Part shown: positions 7,097 through 7,472 of the stretch, piece by piece
Layout of the letters: each line of letters begins with the position of its first letter
Position numbering within the stretch: the first letter of the stretch is position 1
From: an uncultured Verrucomicrobiales bacterium
GTDB lineage: Bacteria; Verrucomicrobiota; Verrucomicrobiia; Verrucomicrobiales; Akkermansiaceae
Assembly: GCA_937885815.1 (NCBI GenBank)
Contig: CALABM010000102.1
Coordinates: 1-7,472, forward strand
DNA: 7,472 nt
Direction: 5' to 3'
The notes under the pieces: model-generated
What the model saw: only the letters and a program-made list of their open reading frames with translations
What the model was told of the DNA's origin: nothing
Database searches by the model: none
Program-made: the position numbers and the translations under genes

Positions 7097-7182
7097 TACT
7101 CTGAGGAACGATTTTTATTTTCGTTGTCTACAGGTATTTTTGAATTATTTTTTGAGCTGATTCCGTGCCGAAACGAGTACAC

Positions 7183-7213
7183 AAAAAAGGCTTCCCGTTT
7201 GGGAAGCCTTTTT
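7183..7213 (-). terminator. Rho-independent terminator of the right-hand repeat gene
   Basis: GGCTTCCC (7189-7196) pairs with GGGAAGCC (7201-7208) around GTTT, extended by A/T pairs on both sides. On the reverse strand the stem runs into TTTTTT (7188-7183). It begins 26 bases after the stop codon of the reverse-strand gene at 7240, and separates that gene from the EF-hand gene. The T-run on the forward strand (7209-7213) makes weak bidirectional use possible. Confidence 0.88.
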
Positions 7214-7239
7214 GAAGGAATGATTTTCAGCTCAGGGCT

Positions 7240-7472
7240 TTAGTGGTTGCAGCCGCAGTTACGACGGCAGTTGCGGGGGCCCTGGGGCATGTTACCCTGG
7301 AAGCGGGGCATGGGACGCTGACCCTGGAAGCAGGGCATCGGACGGCGAGCCTGACGGGTCATGCCGCAACGGGGACCCTGAGGACGCTGACCCTGGAAGC
7401 AGGGCATCGGACGACGGCCCTGACGGTTCATGCCGTGACGGGGACCCTGAGGCATGTTACCCTGGAAACGGG
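7240..7472 (-). CDS. Cys/Met/Arg/Gln/Pro/Gly tandem-repeat protein, C-terminal part (partial)
   Basis: A reverse frame ending with TAA at 7242-7240 and open to the right edge. The 76 visible residues use only F, Q, G, N, M, P, R, H, C, T and one A. There is no acidic residue, Lys, Ser, Leu, Ile, Val, Trp or Tyr. Fifteen residues are Arg, seven Met and six Cys. Tandem 23-residue units read FQG(N/Q)(M/R)PQGPR(H/C)GM(N/T)RQ(G/A)RRPMPC. A 9-residue short unit (FQGQRPMPR) and a distinct C-terminus, NCRRNCGCNH, follow. I do not recognise the family. The Cys, Met and His content suggests possible metal binding or disulfide cross-linking, which is only inference. An internal ATG at 7455 lies inside a repeat and is unlikely to be the true start. 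That the frame is coding is supported by codon-phased repeats that vary mostly by substitution, and by the terminator just after the stop. Frame confidence is good; functional confidence is low. Confidence 0.72.
   Translation of the reverse strand, partial: RFQGNMPQGPRHGMNRQGRRPMPCFQGQRPQGPRCGMTRQARRPMPCFQGQRPMPRFQGNMPQGPRNCRRNCGCNH
7294..7472 (-). repeat. 69-bp coding tandem repeat with one 27-bp short unit
   Basis: The word ACCCTGGAA starts at 7294, 7321, 7390 and 7459, giving one 27-base unit and two complete 69-base units, with another beginning at the right edge. Both lengths are multiples of three, so copy-number change keeps the frame. The short unit looks like a full unit that lost an internal 42 bases. 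The sequence flanking 7459 (GGCATGTTACCCTGGAA) also recurs at 7286-7302, a 165-base higher-order distance. Confidence 0.9.

Noticed and set aside
6325..7104. A 259-codon forward frame with a lipoprotein-like LLSGCAGS motif
   Set aside because: It is antisense in codon register to the EF-hand gene, begins just after the terminator without a promoter or ribosome site, and its apparent repeats are the mirror image of the EF-hand duplication.
7294..7472. Regular repeats at the right end as a CRISPR array or intergenic minisatellite
   Set aside because: The repeats are directly adjacent with no unique spacers, both unit lengths are multiples of three, and they sit in an open frame ending just before a terminator.

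Overview
The window most likely comes from an Akkermansia-like member of the Verrucomicrobiota. This is an inference, resting on three things. The large reverse-strand protein at the left opens with the leader MKLHLPKGLRRAVLA followed by a long low-complexity beta-repeat passenger, a combination I associate with the expanded autotransporter-type families of Akkermansia. The base composition is moderately GC-rich. Two of the genes start without an evident Shine-Dalgarno sequence. No RNA gene, insertion sequence, CRISPR array or phage gene was recognised.

Layout. (1) Positions 1-3838, reverse strand: the N-terminal 1,279 codons of one very large secreted autotransporter-type adhesin or surface protein. 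The frame is uninterrupted to the left edge and its C-terminal part lies outside the window. (2) Positions 3839-4170: a divergent intergenic region. It holds a good sigma-70-type promoter and a leader hairpin for the adhesin, a G-rich stretch with three GGTGGAT repeats, and a weaker promoter for the next gene. (3) Positions 4171-6252, forward strand: ppk1, polyphosphate kinase, with both catalytic histidines and both magnesium-binding arginines at the spacing known from E. coli. (4) Positions 6281-6313: a strong hairpin with T-tracts on both strands, ending transcription of ppk1 and of the converging gene. (5) Positions 6340-7050, reverse strand: a secreted protein with three isolated EF-hand calcium loops separated by arginine/proline-rich linkers, partly built by a 180-bp internal duplication. 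(6) Positions 7051-7239: a spacer with a 7-bp inverted repeat and a clean terminator for the upstream gene. (7) Positions 7240-7472, reverse strand: the C-terminus of an unusual Cys/Met/Arg/Gln/Pro/Gly repeat protein made of 69-bp tandem units, cut by the right edge.

The genes do not form one operon. Each has its own signals, and ppk1 stands alone without a visible ppx exopolyphosphatase or phosphate-uptake partner. The most unusual material is at the right end: the restricted-alphabet, cysteine-containing repeat protein and its compositional resemblance to the adjacent EF-hand protein. I did not find convincing evidence of a complete new multi-gene system. The candidates worth following are the repeat protein, its possible relationship to its neighbour, and the regulatory structures of the two leaders.
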